A stretch of 64,000 nt of DNA, taken from assembly GCF_900113055.1 (NCBI RefSeq), contig NZ_FONZ01000002.1, positions 372,001-436,000 on the forward strand. The letters are read 5' to 3'. The position numbers and the translations under genes are program-made. This DNA comes from Flavimobilis marinus (lineage in GTDB: Bacteria > Actinomycetota > Actinomycetes > Actinomycetales > Cellulomonadaceae). The first letter of the stretch is position 1; each line of letters opens with the position of its first letter. Shown piece after piece: positions 33,300 to 41,180 of this stretch. The notes under the pieces were generated by a model. That model saw nothing but the letters and a program-made list of their open reading frames with translations. It did not search any database and was not told the DNA's origin.

Positions 33300-33953
33300 C
33301 TAAGCACTCCCAGGCCGTACCCCCGCGAGTTCGACATCGGCCAGTCGCTGCCAGCAGTACAGGTGTCCCTCCTTGCGCAGCTCGATCAGACTCACGCGGT
33401 CGATCCGCACGTCCACTCCGCGATCCATCACCGGCGCCACGGCGGCACGCACCCGGTCGGCGGGCACCGCGCCGCAGGCGTACGCGAGGCTCAGGTGCGG
33501 ACGGACCTGGTCGTCGTCGTCCCCCTCGACGCCCCGATCCCCGAGGGTCTCCCGGACTGCCGCTCGGAGGGCGTCGCGCAGCGCGCGCACCGGCGCGTCC
33601 GGCCCCGCACGCATGCCGACCGACTCCCGGTACGGCGCCGCCGGCGCGAGGCTCAGCTCGACCGGTGGGAGCTGACGCACGTGACGACGCGCGGCCGCGA
33701 CGACCGCCTGGCGGGCCTCCACGCCGACCCGGTCGGCGAACCCGACGCCTTGCACGGTCACGTGGAGCCACGGGACGGGCACGAGGTCCAGGTTCTCCAC
33801 GTGCGCGAGGACCCGGTGGTGTTCTTCCACCGACCGGCGCAGGGCCGCAGCCTCGGGGAGCAGGTGCCACGTCAGGTAGCGGGTTGCCGCCGTCCATCCG
33901 GGGCGGTCGTACCAGTGGTCGACGAGCGACTCGCCGGAACCCAGCGGCCTCAT
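33300..33953 (-). CDS. 2'-5' RNA ligase-like (2H phosphoesterase) protein
   Basis: 217 residues. The two 2H motifs are H64-V-T66 in WLHVTVQGVG and H153-L-S155 in RPHLSLAY, the catalytic His pairs of the LigT/2H superfamily, which act on 2',3'-cyclic or 2'-5' phosphodiester bonds in RNA or nucleotides. The natural substrate cannot be told. It is the third gene of a minus-strand run after gnd and the ATP-grasp ligase, starting 10 bases past the latter's stop, which implies co-transcription without an obvious functional link. Confidence 0.75.
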   Translation of the reverse strand: MRPLGSGESLVDHWYDRPGWTAATRYLTWHLLPEAAALRRSVEEHHRVLAHVENLDLVPVPWLHVTVQGVGFADRVGVEARQAVVAAARRHVRQLPPVELSLAPAAPYRESVGMRAGPDAPVRALRDALRAAVRETLGDRGVEGDDDDQVRPHLSLAYACGAVPADRVRAAVAPVMDRGVDVRIDRVSLIELRKEGHLYCWQRLADVELAGVRPGSA

Positions 33954-33963
33954 CTGCGGCTCC

Positions 33964-35232
33964 TCAGTACCCGGAGGGCGTCGGCCGCGGGTAGTGCTGG
34001 CGGTACTTGCGCCAGAAGTTCGCGGTCATGGCCTCGATCGTCAGGCGGCGGCCCAGCGACGCGTCCAGGCGGTAGCGCAGCGGGTGGACCACGGCTCGCC
34101 TCCGCACGACCGCGCCGAGTCGCTTGCGCAGCTCCGGATCGAGGATGTAGCGCATGAGGAGGCGCACCGGGACCACCGTGTAGAGGACCTCACCGCTCGC
34201 CCGCACGGGTTCGATCTGGCGGCCGTGGACGACGTCCTCCACGAGCACGCGCGCCGGGTTCGCCCCGGCCGCGGTCACGTAGTAGTTGTTGCGCCCGATG
34301 CGCGGGTTCATCTCGAAGTACACGTGCTGGCCGCGCCGGGCGTCCCACTTGTAGTCGAAGTTGGCGAACCCGACGTAGCCGGCCTTGTCGAGGAATCGCG
34401 ACGCTGCCTCCATCGCGTCCTCGTACTGCTCGGTGAGGATCGCGGCCGGGATGCCGAGGGTGCCGGGGGTGTGCTCCTCGAGGAGCACCCGGCCGGTCGC
34501 GAGCAGCGTGACCCGACCGTGGGTGTCGCGGTACGCGGTGAGCGAGCGCATCTGGGTCTCGTCACCCTCGATGAGCTCCTGCACCAAGAACGTGCCGGGG
34601 TATCCGGCGTCGACGAGGTGCCCCAGGAGCTCGTCGAGCTCGGCGCGGGACTCGACGTGGTGGATCTTGCGCTTGCCCGGGAACGAGACGTAGTAGTACT
34701 CGGCGCTCGACGACGGCTTGGCGACGACCGGGTACGTGAGGTCGACCTCGAGCGCCGCGACAGCGTCGCGCGAACCACCCAGGTCCGGGACGTGCACGGG
34801 GACGGTGCGCGGCGTGGGGATGCCGAGCTCGGCGCAGACGGCCGCGAAGCCCTCCTTGCTCGACACCGTCTCCAGAACGTCGAGGGAGCAGAACGGCACG
34901 AGGTAGTGCTTCTCGAGCCGCTCCCGGTGCTCGACGATCGTCCGCACGTACCAGTCGGCGTTCGTCAGCAGCACCAGCCGTAGGCCGGGATGGTCCGCCG
35001 CGATCTGCTCGAGCGCGCCCAGGAGGGTCTCCGGGTCGTCGAGACCGGGGACCACGACGTTCGTGACGAACGTCGACCCGGCCATGGCCCGGGTCGCGAC
35101 CGCGGACAGCACGATCCCGGGCGTCCCGTACTGCTCGTGGAACGCGCGCAGGAGCGCGTACACGCCGATGTCGCCGCCCACGGCGACCGGGATGACGTTC
35201 CCGGCGCGCCCGGCAGGACCGACAGGCGCCAC
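33964..35232 (-). CDS. ATP-grasp carboxylate-amine ligase, candidate peptidoglycan cross-bridge ligase
   Basis: 422 residues. N-terminal pre-ATP-grasp domain (IPVAVGGDIGVYALLRAFHEQYG), then ATP-grasp: SSKEGFAAVCAELGIPTPRTV, TYPVVAKPSSSAEYY, FLVQELIEGDETQMRSL, and metal ligands in YFEMNPRIGRNNYYVTAAG. The family includes the D-aspartate ligase (Asl) of E. faecium, which adds D-Asp to the peptidoglycan stem. Cellulomonas-type walls carry L-Orn with D-Glu or D-Asp, so a cross-bridge role is plausible but inferred. Its start directly abuts the gnd stop, so it is read from the gnd mRNA. Other acid-amine ligases of unknown substrate are the alternative. Confidence 0.75.
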   Translation of the reverse strand: MAPVGPAGRAGNVIPVAVGGDIGVYALLRAFHEQYGTPGIVLSAVATRAMAGSTFVTNVVVPGLDDPETLLGALEQIAADHPGLRLVLLTNADWYVRTIVEHRERLEKHYLVPFCSLDVLETVSSKEGFAAVCAELGIPTPRTVPVHVPDLGGSRDAVAALEVDLTYPVVAKPSSSAEYYYVSFPGKRKIHHVESRAELDELLGHLVDAGYPGTFLVQELIEGDETQMRSLTAYRDTHGRVTLLATGRVLLEEHTPGTLGIPAAILTEQYEDAMEAASRFLDKAGYVGFANFDYKWDARRGQHVYFEMNPRIGRNNYYVTAAGANPARVLVEDVVHGRQIEPVRASGEVLYTVVPVRLLMRYILDPELRKRLGAVVRRRAVVHPLRYRLDASLGRRLTIEAMTANFWRKYRQHYPRPTPSGY

Positions 35233-36672
35233 TCAGGACTCCTGCGTCTGCGAACGGTCGGTGGTCCACTCGGTGTGGAACACGCCGGCGCGGTCCGTGC
35301 GCTGGTAGGTGTGGGCACCGAAGAAGTCACGCTGCGCTTGGATGAGGTTGGCCGGCAGCCGCTCAGCACGCACGCCGTCGTAGTACGCGAGCGACGAGGA
35401 GAACGCCGGCGTCGGGACGCCGTTGAGCGCCGCCTGCGACACGATGCGCCGCCAGGCACCCACGCCGTTGCCGACCGCGGCCGTGAAGTACTCGTCCGCG
35501 AGCAGCAGCGGGAGGTTCGGGGTCCGCTCGTACGCCTCGGTGATGCGGTTGAGGAAGCGCGCACGGATGATGCAGCCGCCCCGCCAGATCCGGGCCATCG
35601 CGCCACGGTCGATGTCCCAGCCGAACTCGGCGGAGGCAGCGGCGATCTGGTCGAAGCCCTGCGAGTACGCGACGACCTTCGACGCGTACAGCGCGAGGCG
35701 CACGTCCTCGATGAACGCGTCGCGGTCCGTCACGTCCCAGCTCGAGGCATCGGCGACGAGCGTGCCCACGGCGGCCTCGCGCTGCGGCACGGAGCCGGAG
35801 AGCGCGCGGGCGAAGGTGGCCTCGGCGATGCCCGTGATCGGGACGCCCAGGTCGAGCGCGTTCTGCACGGTCCAGCGACCGGTGCCCTTCTGCTCCGCGC
35901 GGTCCAGGACGACGTCCACGAACGCCGCGCCCGTCTCGGGGTCGGTGTGCGCGAGGACCTCGGCCGTGATCTCGATCAGGAACGACTCGAGGTCGCCGGT
36001 GTTCCACTGCGCGAAGATCTCGCCGATCTCCGCGGCGGAGGCGCCGAGGCCCTGCTTGAGGAGGTCGTAGGCCTCCGCGATGAGCTGCATGTCGGCGTAC
36101 TCGATGCCGTTGTGGACCATCTTGACGAAGTGCCCGGCGCCGTCGGCACCGACGTGCGTGCAGCACGGGACGCCGTCGACCTTGGCGGAGATGTCCTCGA
36201 AGATGGGGCCGAGCCACTCGTAGGACTCGACCGAGCCGCCAGGCATGATCGACGGGCCGTTGAGCGCGCCCTCCTCGCCGCCCGAGACACCGGTGCCGAC
36301 GAAGTGCAGACCGTGGGCGCGGAGCTCGGCCTCCCGCCGGCGCGTGTCCGGGAAGTGCGCGTTGCCGGCGTCGATGACGATGTCGCCCTCCTCCAGGAGG
36401 GGCACCAGCTCGGCGATGACCGCGTCCGTCGCGGCGCCCGCCTTGACCATGATGACGATCTTGCGCGGGCGGGCGAGCGAGGCCACGAAGTCGGCCATCG
36501 ACTCGGACGGGACGAAGTCGCCGTCGTCGCCGTGGTCCGCGATCAGCGACTGGGTGCGCCCGAACGACCGGTTGTGCACCGCGACGGTGTACCCGTGCCG
36601 CGCGAAGTTGCGCGCGAGGTTGCGACCCATGACCGCGAGGCCCGTGACACCGATCTGTGCGCGTGCAGTCAT
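35233..36672 (-). CDS. gnd: 6-phosphogluconate dehydrogenase (decarboxylating)
   Basis: 479 residues. N-terminal Rossmann fold GVTGLAVMGRNLARNFARHG with HNRSFGRT (NADP-type), catalytic region VGTGVSGGEEGALNGPSIMPGG with the Ser-Gly-Gly and the distal Lys-x-x-Asn in HFVKMVHNGIEYADMQ, and a C-terminal helical domain ending in DFFGAHTYQRTDRAG. The length fits the long bacterial form. It performs oxidative decarboxylation in the pentose phosphate pathway, giving NADPH and ribulose-5-phosphate. First gene of a three-gene minus-strand run; SD GGGAG upstream. Confidence 0.96.
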   Translation of the reverse strand: MTARAQIGVTGLAVMGRNLARNFARHGYTVAVHNRSFGRTQSLIADHGDDGDFVPSESMADFVASLARPRKIVIMVKAGAATDAVIAELVPLLEEGDIVIDAGNAHFPDTRRREAELRAHGLHFVGTGVSGGEEGALNGPSIMPGGSVESYEWLGPIFEDISAKVDGVPCCTHVGADGAGHFVKMVHNGIEYADMQLIAEAYDLLKQGLGASAAEIGEIFAQWNTGDLESFLIEITAEVLAHTDPETGAAFVDVVLDRAEQKGTGRWTVQNALDLGVPITGIAEATFARALSGSVPQREAAVGTLVADASSWDVTDRDAFIEDVRLALYASKVVAYSQGFDQIAAASAEFGWDIDRGAMARIWRGGCIIRARFLNRITEAYERTPNLPLLLADEYFTAAVGNGVGAWRRIVSQAALNGVPTPAFSSSLAYYDGVRAERLPANLIQAQRDFFGAHTYQRTDRAGVFHTEWTTDRSQTQES

Positions 36673-36847
36673 CCCAGCAAGCTCCCTTGTGCATCGTCCT
36701 GGTCGACCTGGGCTTGTCCCCGGCCGCGCTTCCTCGTCCAGCCTAGCGGCGTGCGCCCGGTGCGCACCCGAGGTCCCACCATGTGTCCTGCCCGCGCCCG
36801 GTGGGCCTGCTCCCGCGCGCCGTCCGGGGTTTGTCGGTGGCGCGTCC

Positions 36848-36853
36848 TACGCT
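36848..36853 (+). promoter_or_regulatory. -10 box TACGCT of the DUF3000 gene
   Basis: TACGCT, 7 bases before GTG 36861 (10 before ATG 36864); leaderless arrangement. Confidence 0.45.
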
Positions 36854-36860
36854 GCCTGGT

Positions 36861-37439
36861 GTGATGAGCACTGCAGGCGCCCGGGCACCCGAGCCGTTCC
36901 TGCATGCGCTGAGGTCCTTGCGGGGGGCCGCGCGCCGTCGTCCCGAGGTCGCACTCGAAGAGGTCCCCGGGCCCGCACGCATCGCTCCGTTCACCGTGGC
37001 GCTCACCGGTGCGGTCACGCAGCCGGGCGTCGAGGACGACCTCGCCGACGGACGCTTCGTGGTGCTGCACGACGCCGCCGGGCAGGACGGCTGGCACGGC
37101 ACCTTCCGCGTCGTCGCGATGCTCCGGACCACGGTCGAGACCGAGCTCGCGTCGGACCCGATGCTCGGGGACGTCGCGTGGAGCTGGCTCACGGACGCCC
37201 TCGGGGCGCACGACGCCGTCGCGCTCGGCCTGGCGGGTTCGGTCACGCGGGTCACCAACGACTCGTTCGGCGGGCTCACCGAGCGGGGTTCCACCTCCGA
37301 GCTCGAGATCCGCGCGTCGTGGAGCCCTGACGGCCCCGACCTCGGCCCGCACCTGGCCGCGTGGACCGACGCGCTCGCGACGTGCGGTGGCCTCCCGCCG
37401 CTGCCCGAGGGCGTGGCCGCCTTCGAGCGCCGGCGCTGA
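36861..37439 (+). CDS. DUF3000 family protein
   Basis: 192 residues. The family is restricted to actinobacteria and functionally unknown. It shows FLHALRSLRGAARRRPEVALEEVPGP, the central DGWHGTFRVVAMLRTTVETELASDPMLGDVAWSWLTDAL, and GTVTR-like GSVTRVTNDSFGG with ELEIRASWSP. In this phylum it is regularly found directly upstream of an RNase D gene, as here, where it ends 53 bases before the RNase D ATG. Start GTG 36861, or ATG 36864 one codon later. Confidence 0.85.
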   Translation: MMSTAGARAPEPFLHALRSLRGAARRRPEVALEEVPGPARIAPFTVALTGAVTQPGVEDDLADGRFVVLHDAAGQDGWHGTFRVVAMLRTTVETELASDPMLGDVAWSWLTDALGAHDAVALGLAGSVTRVTNDSFGGLTERGSTSELEIRASWSPDGPDLGPHLAAWTDALATCGGLPPLPEGVAAFERRR

Positions 37440-37492
37440 CCGTGCCTGACGCACCGAACCGCTCCCCTTCCTCCACCGAACCCGGCAGGACC

Positions 37493-38809
37493 ATGACAGA
37501 CGCAGAGACCACCGGACCCATGGCACCGAGCCCCGCGCACGAGCCACCCGCCTCCCCCGACCCGACCTCCGGCCCGGCGCCCGAGGCACCGGAGACCACG
37601 GCGTTGCGCGAGCCGGCCGACGGCATCCCGCCGGTCGTCGAGACACCGGAGGCTCTCGACCGCGTGGTCGCCGCCTTCGCACAGGGGCACGGACCGGTCG
37701 CCGTGGACGCCGAGCGCGCCTCCGGGTACCGCTACGGCCAGCACAACTTCCTCGTCCAGCTCCGGCGCGCGGGCGCGGGGACGGCCCTGATCGATCCGGT
37801 CGCGCTCCCTGACCTGTCCGCGCTGAACGAGGCGCTCGACGGGGTGGAGTGGGTGCTGCACGCGGCGTCGCAGGACCTCGCGGCTCTCGCGGAGCAAGGA
37901 CTCGTACCCTCCACGATCTTCGACACCGAGCTCGCCGCGCGCATCCTGGGTCTCGAGCGCGTCGGTCTCGCCGCAGTCGTCGCCGAGGTCCTGGGGCTGG
38001 GCCTGGCCAAGGAGCACTCCGCGGTGGACTGGTCGACCCGCCCGCTGCCCGAGGACTGGCTCCGCTACGCGGCCCTCGACGTCGAGGTCCTGGTGGAGCT
38101 CCGCGACCGCATGGCCGAGCGGCTGGAGGCGGCCGGCAAGGCCGAGTGGGCACGCCAGGAGTTCGAGGCCGTGCGCCTGGCCGCGCCCCCCGCGCCGCGC
38201 GTCGACCCGTGGCGACGCGTGTCGGGCACGCACGCGCTCCGCGGCCGTCGCCAGCTCGCCGTCGTGCGCGAGCTGTGGGTTACCCGCGAGGACAACGCCC
38301 GCAAGCGCGACATCTCCCCCGGCCGCGTCCTGCCCGACCGCGCGATCATCGCGGCCGCCACCGCGCTGCCGCGCACGCTCCCCCAGCTCGTCGCGCTGCC
38401 CGCCTTCTCGGGGCGCGGGACCCAGCGACGCGCCACGCTGTGGATGGCGGCGATCGACCGCGCGATGGCGCTGCCCGAGGAAGAGCTGCCGAGCACCCGC
38501 GGTCCCCGCTCGGACGCGCCCCCACCGCCGCGCGCCTGGGCGGACCGCGATCCCCTCGCCGCGGCCCGGCTGGAAGCGGCCCGGGCCGTCGTCGCTGCGG
38601 CCTCGGCCGAGCACGGGACCCCGCTGGAGAACCTGCTGCAGCCCGACGCGCTGCGCCGCCTGTGCTGGACCCCGCCCACGCCGATCGACGCCGTCAGCGT
38701 CGGGGCGTTCCTCGCCGGGCGCGGGGCACGTCCCTGGCAGGTGGACCTGCTCGCCGCACCGCTCGCGGCGGCCCTCCTCGATCCCCCTCCACCGGCGCCC
38801 GCCGAGTAG
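37493..38809 (+). CDS. rnd: RNase D-like 3'-5' exonuclease with HRDC domain
   Basis: 438 residues. DEDD exonuclease: D72-x-E74 in VAVDAERA, Asp in HAASQDLAAL, and Asp in YAALDVEVLVELR (the usual Tyr four residues before it is kept). A HRDC region follows (about 230-310, RRQLAVVRELWVTREDNARKRDISPGRVLPD). It trims stable RNA 3' ends. An N-terminal Pro/Ala-rich extension of about 45 residues precedes the nuclease. The start is chosen at ATG 37493; GTG 37442 is an in-frame alternative. Its TAG stop is also the first part of the next gene's -10 box. Confidence 0.85.
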   Translation: MTDAETTGPMAPSPAHEPPASPDPTSGPAPEAPETTALREPADGIPPVVETPEALDRVVAAFAQGHGPVAVDAERASGYRYGQHNFLVQLRRAGAGTALIDPVALPDLSALNEALDGVEWVLHAASQDLAALAEQGLVPSTIFDTELAARILGLERVGLAAVVAEVLGLGLAKEHSAVDWSTRPLPEDWLRYAALDVEVLVELRDRMAERLEAAGKAEWARQEFEAVRLAAPPAPRVDPWRRVSGTHALRGRRQLAVVRELWVTREDNARKRDISPGRVLPDRAIIAAATALPRTLPQLVALPAFSGRGTQRRATLWMAAIDRAMALPEEELPSTRGPRSDAPPPPRAWADRDPLAAARLEAARAVVAAASAEHGTPLENLLQPDALRRLCWTPPTPIDAVSVGAFLAGRGARPWQVDLLAAPLAAALLDPPPPAPAE

Positions 38810-38812
38810 AGT
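38807..38812 (+). promoter_or_regulatory. -10 box TAGAGT of the FemX-like gene, overlapping the RNase D stop codon
   Basis: TAGAGT is 7 bases before ATG 38820, and its first three bases are the stop codon of the upstream gene. It suggests an own leaderless transcript for the FemX-like gene. Confidence 0.4.
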
Positions 38813-38819
38813 CGGCCCA

Positions 38820-39803
38820 ATGCTCAGCATCGATCACGTCACCAGCCGCTCCGAGTGGGACGCGCTCGTCCTCGACCTCGAGGGCAACCCGCTCCAGCTC
38901 TGGGGCTGGGGTGAGGTCAAGGCCAAGCACGGCTGGCGCGCGGTCCGCCTCCGGGTGCGCGACGGCGAGCGCGTCGTCGGCTGCGCGCAGGTGCTCGTCC
39001 GCCCGCTCCCCGGAGTGTTCGGCGCCCTCAGCCACGTCCCGCGCGGCCCCGTGGTGCGCACCGGCGAGAGCCGCGGCCCGGTGTGCGACGCCGTCGCCGA
39101 GCACTGCCGCCGGGAGATCAAGGGCGTGGGCATCACGTTCGAGCCGGACTGGCCCGCGGACGACGACGACACGATCACGGGCGGCGTGCCCAGCCCCAAC
39201 CCCATCTTCATGGCCAGCACCCTGGTGCTTGACCTCGCCCAGGACGACGACACCCTGCTGGCGCGCATGGCCAAGAAGACGCGCTACGAGGTCCGCAAGT
39301 CTCAGCGCCGGGAGTGGGACATCACCGAGGTCCGCACCCCCGAGGACCTCGACGCCGTGCTCGCGCTCTACCGGGAGACGTCCGAGCGCGCCGGGTTCGG
39401 GATCCACGCCGACGCCTACTACCGCGACGTGCACGCCGAGCTCGGGGACCACAGCGTGCTCCTGCTCGCCCGCGACGAGGGGACGCCGGTCGCGTTCCTG
39501 TGGATCGCGGCGTCCGACCGCACGGGTATCGACCTGTACGGCGGCAGCAACGACGCCGGTCGCAAGCTCCTGGCCAACTATGCGCTGAAGTGGCGCGCGA
39601 TCCACACGCTGCGCGACCGCGGCGTCACCCGCTACGACCTCAACGGTCTGCTGGGCGAGGACGTCTCGCACTTCAAGCGAGGCTTCTCCGACCACACCGA
39701 CGAGCTCGTCGGCTCCGTCGACGTGCCGTTCTCCGTCTGGTACACCGCGTGGCACCGCGCCCTGCCCGCCGCCAAGGCCGTGCTCCGGCGCGTGCGCCGC
39801 TAG
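38820..39803 (+). CDS. FemABX-like peptidoglycan bridge aminoacyltransferase
   Basis: 327 residues with a tandem GNAT fold. It shows PLQLWGWGEVKAKHGWRAVRLRV (about 23-45), MAKKTRYEVRKSQRREWDI, which is the FemX-type Lys/Tyr-Arg helix (about 147-165), and YGGSNDAGRKLLANYALKWRAIHTLRDRGVTRYDLNG (about 240-276). Fem proteins add amino acids from aminoacyl-tRNA to lipid II or the stem peptide. No coiled-coil insertion is present, as in the Weissella FemX type. It may act with the ATP-grasp ligase 4 kb away in cross-bridge synthesis; this is inferred from family only. Confidence 0.8.
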   Translation: MLSIDHVTSRSEWDALVLDLEGNPLQLWGWGEVKAKHGWRAVRLRVRDGERVVGCAQVLVRPLPGVFGALSHVPRGPVVRTGESRGPVCDAVAEHCRREIKGVGITFEPDWPADDDDTITGGVPSPNPIFMASTLVLDLAQDDDTLLARMAKKTRYEVRKSQRREWDITEVRTPEDLDAVLALYRETSERAGFGIHADAYYRDVHAELGDHSVLLLARDEGTPVAFLWIAASDRTGIDLYGGSNDAGRKLLANYALKWRAIHTLRDRGVTRYDLNGLLGEDVSHFKRGFSDHTDELVGSVDVPFSVWYTAWHRALPAAKAVLRRVRR

Positions 39804-39939
39804 ACGCAGGCCGGACGATCGTGCGGCACGACCGCACGCCATCAGCCTCCACCATTTTCCTGAGACTCGCGGTATCTTGTACTCCTGGTCTCGGGAACAT
39901 CCGGGCCTGGACAGCGCCGTCCGACACTCAGGAGAGTTC

Positions 39940-41166
39940 ATGTCCTCACGTCCCCGTCCCCCCGTCCGTGACGTCGTGTTCGTGGAGGGGGTGCGCACTC
40001 CCTTCGGCAAGGCCCGCCCCGACGGGCTGTTCGCCGAGACCCGCGCCGACGACCTCGCGGTCAAGTCCGTGCGCGAGCTCCTGCGTCGCCGGCCCGAGCT
40101 CCCGGCCGAGCGCATCAGCGAGGTCGCGATCGCGGCCACGACGCAGACAGGCGACCAGGGCCTGACCCTCGGCCGCTCGGTTGCTGTCCTCGCCGGGCTG
40201 CCCAAGTCCGTCCCCGGCTTCGCGATCGACCGGATGTGCGCGGGCGCGATGACTGCCGTCACGACGACCGCCTCGGCCATCGGGTTCGGCCAGCAGGACG
40301 TGGCGATCGCCGGAGGCGTCGAGCACATGGGCCGCCACCCGATGGGCTTCGACGCGGACCCGAACCCCCGGTTCGTCTCCGAGAAGATCGTCGACTCGAC
40401 GGCGCTCATCATGGGCTCGACCGCCGAGAACATCCATGACCGCTACCCGCACCTCACCAAGGAGCGCGCCGACGCCTACGGCGTAGCCAGCCAGGCCAAG
40501 TACGCGGCCGCCGTCGAGGCCGGCAAGGTCGCTCCCGACCTCGTGCCGATCGCGGTGCGCTCCGCGGAGAAGGGCTGGGGCCTCGCCACCGCGGACGAGC
40601 TCGCCCGCCCGGGGACCTCCGTCGAGGACATCAAGAACCTCAAGACGCCGTTCCGCCCCGGTGGCCGCGTGACCGCCGGGAACGCCTCGCCGCTGACCGA
40701 CGGCGCCACCATGTGCGTGATCGCGGCAGGCGACGTCGCCGCCGAGCTCGGCCTCCCGGTCCGCATGCGGATGGTCTCGTTCTCGTACATGGGCGTCGAC
40801 CCCGAGGTCATGGGTCTCGGCCCGATCCCCTCGACCGAGAAGGCCCTCGAGAACGCCGGACTGTCGATCAGCGACATCGGCCTGTTCGAGATCAACGAGG
40901 CCTTCGCCATCCAGGTGCTCGCGTTCCTCGACCACTTCGGCATGCCCGACGACGACCCGCGGGTCAACCTGTACGGCGGCGCCATCGCGATCGGCCACCC
41001 GCTCGCCGGCTCCGGCGTCCGCCTCATGACGCAGCTCGCGCGCCAGTTCGCCGAGCACCCCGAGGTCCGCTACGGCCTGACCACGATGTGCGTGGGTCTG
41101 GGCATGGGCGGCACCGTCATCTGGGAGAACCCGCACCACGCCGACTACTCCGGCCACACGAGCTGA
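39940..41166 (+). CDS. fadA: acetyl-CoA acyltransferase (3-ketoacyl-CoA thiolase)
   Basis: 408 residues. Catalytic Cys100 in FAIDRMCAGAMTAV, the C-terminal His in NEAFAIQVL, GGAIAIGHPLAGSGVR with the active His, and TTMCVGLGMGGTVIWE with the second Cys. It cleaves 3-ketoacyl-CoA to acetyl-CoA plus a shortened acyl-CoA. SD AGGAGAG lies before ATG 39940, which is preferred over an upstream in-frame ATG at 39877. It is followed after 14 bases by the fadB-like gene, forming the usual beta-oxidation pair. Confidence 0.93.
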   Translation: MSSRPRPPVRDVVFVEGVRTPFGKARPDGLFAETRADDLAVKSVRELLRRRPELPAERISEVAIAATTQTGDQGLTLGRSVAVLAGLPKSVPGFAIDRMCAGAMTAVTTTASAIGFGQQDVAIAGGVEHMGRHPMGFDADPNPRFVSEKIVDSTALIMGSTAENIHDRYPHLTKERADAYGVASQAKYAAAVEAGKVAPDLVPIAVRSAEKGWGLATADELARPGTSVEDIKNLKTPFRPGGRVTAGNASPLTDGATMCVIAAGDVAAELGLPVRMRMVSFSYMGVDPEVMGLGPIPSTEKALENAGLSISDIGLFEINEAFAIQVLAFLDHFGMPDDDPRVNLYGGAIAIGHPLAGSGVRLMTQLARQFAEHPEVRYGLTTMCVGLGMGGTVIWENPHHADYSGHTS

Positions 41167-41180
41167 GAAGGGGAACGACG

